From assembly GCF_002204185.1 (NCBI RefSeq), contig NZ_MXPU01000018.1:1-64000 (forward strand): 64,000 nt of DNA, given 5' to 3'. The notes under the pieces are model-generated. The model ran no database searches and was not told where the DNA came from. It saw only the letters and a list, made by a program, of their open reading frames with translations. Both the position numbers and the translations under genes were made by a program. Positions within the stretch are counted from its first letter, which is position 1; every line of letters begins with the position of its first letter. Below are positions 62,055 to 64,000 of the stretch, piece after piece. The stretch comes from Rhizobium esperanzae (GTDB taxonomy: Bacteria; Pseudomonadota; Alphaproteobacteria; Rhizobiales; Rhizobiaceae).

Positions 62055-62546
62055 ATGGGACGGACAGTCGAGATCCTGAGCGGCAAGGCGGAGCTCTGCC
62101 GATCGATCATGGGGGCCTTGCCCGACTGGTTTTCGGAACCCGAAGTCATCGAGGCGAGCGCTGAGGCGGTCGAGGAACTGCCGGTGTTCGGCTACATCGA
62201 AGCGGATGTCGTCACCGCCATGATCGCCTTGAAGCCGCACCTGCCTGATGCCATCGAGATCGCGCTGATCGCGACCCGGCCCGACTATCACGGCCGCGGC
62301 GCCGGGCGTCATCTCGTCGATGCGGCCGAACGCTTCGCCCATAAATCGGGCGCCCGGCTGCTGACGGTCAAAACGCTCGCGCCGCGCGGCCGCGACGAGC
62401 CGCAATTCGAGGCGACGCGGCGCTTCTATGACCGGGCCGGCTTCGTCAGGGCCGAAGTCTTTGCAAAACTCTGGCATGAGGATCATCCGTGCCTGTTCAT
62501 GGTGAAACCGCTCATCGAGACGCAACTGAGCAGGACCGCGCTTTGA
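62055..62546 (+). CDS. GNAT acetyltransferase in the siderophore uptake operon
   Basis: A 163-residue GNAT protein with the acetyl-CoA loop ATRPDYHGRGAGRHLVDAAERFAHKSGARLLTVKT and a final FYDRAGFVRAE motif. ATG 62055 is taken; GTG 62007 extends it by 16 residues but lies in the IRO-like box. It is translationally coupled to fhuD (TTGA overlap). It could acetylate the siderophore amine (the VbsC step of vicibactin) or be a general acetyltransferase; the sequence does not decide. Confidence 0.78.
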   Translation: MGRTVEILSGKAELCRSIMGALPDWFSEPEVIEASAEAVEELPVFGYIEADVVTAMIALKPHLPDAIEIALIATRPDYHGRGAGRHLVDAAERFAHKSGARLLTVKTLAPRGRDEPQFEATRRFYDRAGFVRAEVFAKLWHEDHPCLFMVKPLIETQLSRTAL

Positions 62547-63412
62547 GACGACGAGACTTTCTTCTTGGCGCGCTGGCAATGACCGGCGGCCCCGCCATCG
62601 CGCGTGCCGACGATGCCAACATCGTTTCGCTGGATTATGGGCTGGCGTCGACGATGCTGGCGCTCGGCAGCGTGCCGCGCGCAATCGCTTCCCTCAGGAA
62701 CTGGTCGGAATGGGTGATCGAGCCGGCGATGCCATCAGGCGTTGTCGATATCGGCACGACCGCCGAGATCAATCTCGAAGTCCTGACAAGCCTCAGGCCA
62801 TCGCTCATCCTCAGTACGCCTTTCCTTGCGGCGCTGGACGAAAAACTATCTCGGATCGCGCCCGTGGAAATCTTCACCGTCTATGCCGAGAATGGCGAAG
62901 CGCTCGACCGCTCCTACGCCGAAACACTGCGTCTCGGCGCCATGATCGGGCGGCAGAGGGAAGCGGAGGCATATCTCGCCCGCGCCGACGCCACCTTCGG
63001 CCGGCTGCGCGATCGGATGAAAAGCCTGTCCACGCGCCCGGTCGCCGTCATCAACTTCATCGACCAGAGGCATGCGCGCATCTATGGCGGCCCCGGACTT
63101 TACGGCGGCGCGATGCGCCGGATCGGTCTCGAGAACGCCTGGAAAGGCGAGGCGAACTACTGGGGATTTCAGACGATCGGCCTGGAACAGCTCGCCGAAC
63201 TCGATGAAGAGGCGCATCTTGTCGTCGTTTCGCCGCTGCTTCCGCCCGATGTCCTGACCCGGCTTTCCGAAAGCCCGCTCTGGACCAGCCTTCCCTTCGT
63301 CCGGCGGCAGCGGATCTCGGTCGTTCCAGGCGTCCTGATGTTTGGAATGGTCCAGGAGGCGCTGCGCTTTTCGACTTTGGTGGTCGATGTTCTGGAGGCT
63401 GCCGCCCGATGA
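62543..63412 (+). CDS. fhuD: Ferric-hydroxamate periplasmic binding protein
   Basis: A FhuD-type protein of about 289 residues. It begins LRRRDFLLGALAMTGGPAIARA, a Tat-like signal with RRRDFL. The mature part has VSLDYGLASTMLALGSVPRAIA, VVDIGTTAEINLEVLTSLRPSLILSTP and GGPGLYGGAMRRIGLENAWKG, typical of siderophore-binding class III proteins. The start is TTG 62543, overlapping the acetyltransferase stop, with AGGA eight bases upstream. It delivers the ferric siderophore to FhuB, whose start overlaps its stop. Confidence 0.88.
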   Translation: MRRRDFLLGALAMTGGPAIARADDANIVSLDYGLASTMLALGSVPRAIASLRNWSEWVIEPAMPSGVVDIGTTAEINLEVLTSLRPSLILSTPFLAALDEKLSRIAPVEIFTVYAENGEALDRSYAETLRLGAMIGRQREAEAYLARADATFGRLRDRMKSLSTRPVAVINFIDQRHARIYGGPGLYGGAMRRIGLENAWKGEANYWGFQTIGLEQLAELDEEAHLVVVSPLLPPDVLTRLSESPLWTSLPFVRRQRISVVPGVLMFGMVQEALRFSTLVVDVLEAAAR

Positions 63413-64000
63413 CAGCGCAAACTTCCGGCTTTGGCGCGCCCGCGCTCGCGGCGCTGCTGCTGTTTTCGGGCCTCGGCCTGGCTCTCCTCGACCTGCTGCC
63501 GGCGCTGCCGCATCTGGAGGCATCAGGCGGATACGACGCGCAGCACCTTCTCCTTCTCTATTCGACGCTTCCGCGCATGGCGACGGCCTTGATCACCGGC
63601 GCCGCCCTCGCGCTGTCCGGCACGATCCTGCAGCAGGTGCTGCGCAATCCGCTGGCTTCGCCGACGACGCTCGGCGTCTCGGCCGGCGCCAATCTGGCGC
63701 TGGTCTCCGTCATGCTCGCCTTCCCGTCGCTGACGGGGTGGGGCCGCGACGCGGTCGCGCTCGGCGGAACTGCCGCTGCCGCCTTAGCCATCTTCTCGAT
63801 CAGCGCCCGGCACGGCCTCTCGCCCTTTTCCCTCATCCTGTCGGGCATGATCGTCGGCCTCTGGTGCGGAGCGGCGGCGGCCATCCTCATCCTGATGAAC
63901 GATCAATATCTCTCCGGGATCTTCATCTGGGGCGCCGGGTCGCTCTCGCAGCAAAGCTGGGCGATCCCGATATCGCTGCTGCCGAAGGTGGCGCTGCTCG
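63409..64000 (+). CDS. fhuB: Ferric-siderophore permease FhuB (partial)
   Basis: The first ~197 residues of a FecCD/FhuB permease. RMATALITGAALALSGTILQQVLRNPLASPTTLGVSAGANLAL is the family hallmark, followed by hydrophobic helices and LSPFSLILSGMIVGLWCGAAAAILILMNDQYLSGIFIWGAGSL. It runs off the right edge. FhuB is usually a fused double permease of about 660 residues; an fhuC ATPase should be nearby outside the window. It overlaps fhuD by 4 bases. Confidence 0.9.
   Translation, partial: MTAQTSGFGAPALAALLLFSGLGLALLDLLPALPHLEASGGYDAQHLLLLYSTLPRMATALITGAALALSGTILQQVLRNPLASPTTLGVSAGANLALVSVMLAFPSLTGWGRDAVALGGTAAAALAIFSISARHGLSPFSLILSGMIVGLWCGAAAAILILMNDQYLSGIFIWGAGSLSQQSWAIPISLLPKVALL

Noticed and set aside
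1-64000. CRISPR arrays, tRNA/rRNA genes, complete insertion sequences, replication or conjugation genes
   Set aside because: No regularly spaced direct repeats, cloverleaf-forming stretches, transposase or repABC/tra motifs were seen on reading; absence is by eye and not by a covariance or profile search.

Overview
This 64 kb window looks like accessory DNA from a Rhizobium of the leguminosarum/etli type, most likely a megaplasmid. The evidence is the GC-rich coding bias, dense ABC transporters and AraC/GntR/Lrp/TetR regulators for plant-derived amino compounds, several PAS/GGDEF/EAL proteins, and a siderophore locus whose gene order (vbsP, vbsO-S-G, divergent vbsA-D-L, an ECF sigma like rpoI, then fhuD/fhuB) matches the vicibactin system of R. 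leguminosarum. No rRNA, tRNA, CRISPR array or intact insertion sequence was found. No replication genes were seen either, so plasmid location is an inference.

Layout. 1-8 kb: catabolism of an N-methylated imino acid (proline betaine/stachydrine type). It holds EtfB, a DMSP-lyase-like cupin and a flavin/Fe-S demethylase, divergent from a TetR regulator, a pyrroline-5-carboxylate-reductase-like enzyme and a betaine ABC transporter. 8-10 kb: a broken second flavin oxidoreductase, then a hairpin-rich non-coding stretch. 10.7-23 kb: an AraC regulator, a formate-dehydrogenase-like molybdoenzyme with a small partner, a diguanylate cyclase, a frameshifted aldo/keto reductase, DUF488, a DUF4142-cupredoxin-ECF sigma group, and a GGDEF-EAL protein. 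23-26 kb: a sugar-binding-protein remnant and a TadG/TadE-like trio. 27-31 kb: a hydroxyproline/proline racemase locus in which one deletion has joined a truncated ABC binding protein to a truncated racemase, beside a GntR regulator and a second pyrroline-carboxylate-reductase-like gene. 32-39 kb: an amino-compound catabolic block (cupin-HTH regulator, omega-aminotransferase, Lrp, diaminopropionate ammonia-lyase-like enzyme, two amidohydrolases). 39-43.6 kb: an AraC regulator and the D-alanine/alanine set dadA-alr-lrp. 43.7-47.4 kb: a GGDEF-EAL protein and a chemoreceptor. 47.8-51.2 kb: a nitrate-type ABC transporter preceded by an NtrC-like box, a near-perfect sigma-54 promoter and a leader with an ANTAR-like hexaloop and a T-run. 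51.2-64 kb: hydroxamate siderophore synthesis, export, regulation and uptake.

How the genes work together. In the siderophore locus, VbsO should N-hydroxylate ornithine, VbsA acylate it, VbsL (PLP enzyme) act on the ornithine stereocentre, and VbsS (primed by VbsP, helped by the MbtH-like VbsG) oligomerise and cyclise the units. The MATE protein is a candidate exporter and FhuD/FhuB import the ferric complex. The divergent vbsG/vbsA region carries two back-to-back elements of the form TAAA(T/C)-N16-CGTCATT, the layout expected for iron-starvation sigma factors of the PvdS/RpoI kind.

The window also contains an unusual amount of gene decay (at least five broken genes or remnants), typical of a plastic replicon. 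I found no convincing wholly new system. The most informative observations are the paired promoters and the degenerate condensation domain of VbsS, the deletion junction at 28.43 kb, and the layered nitrogen control upstream of nrtA.
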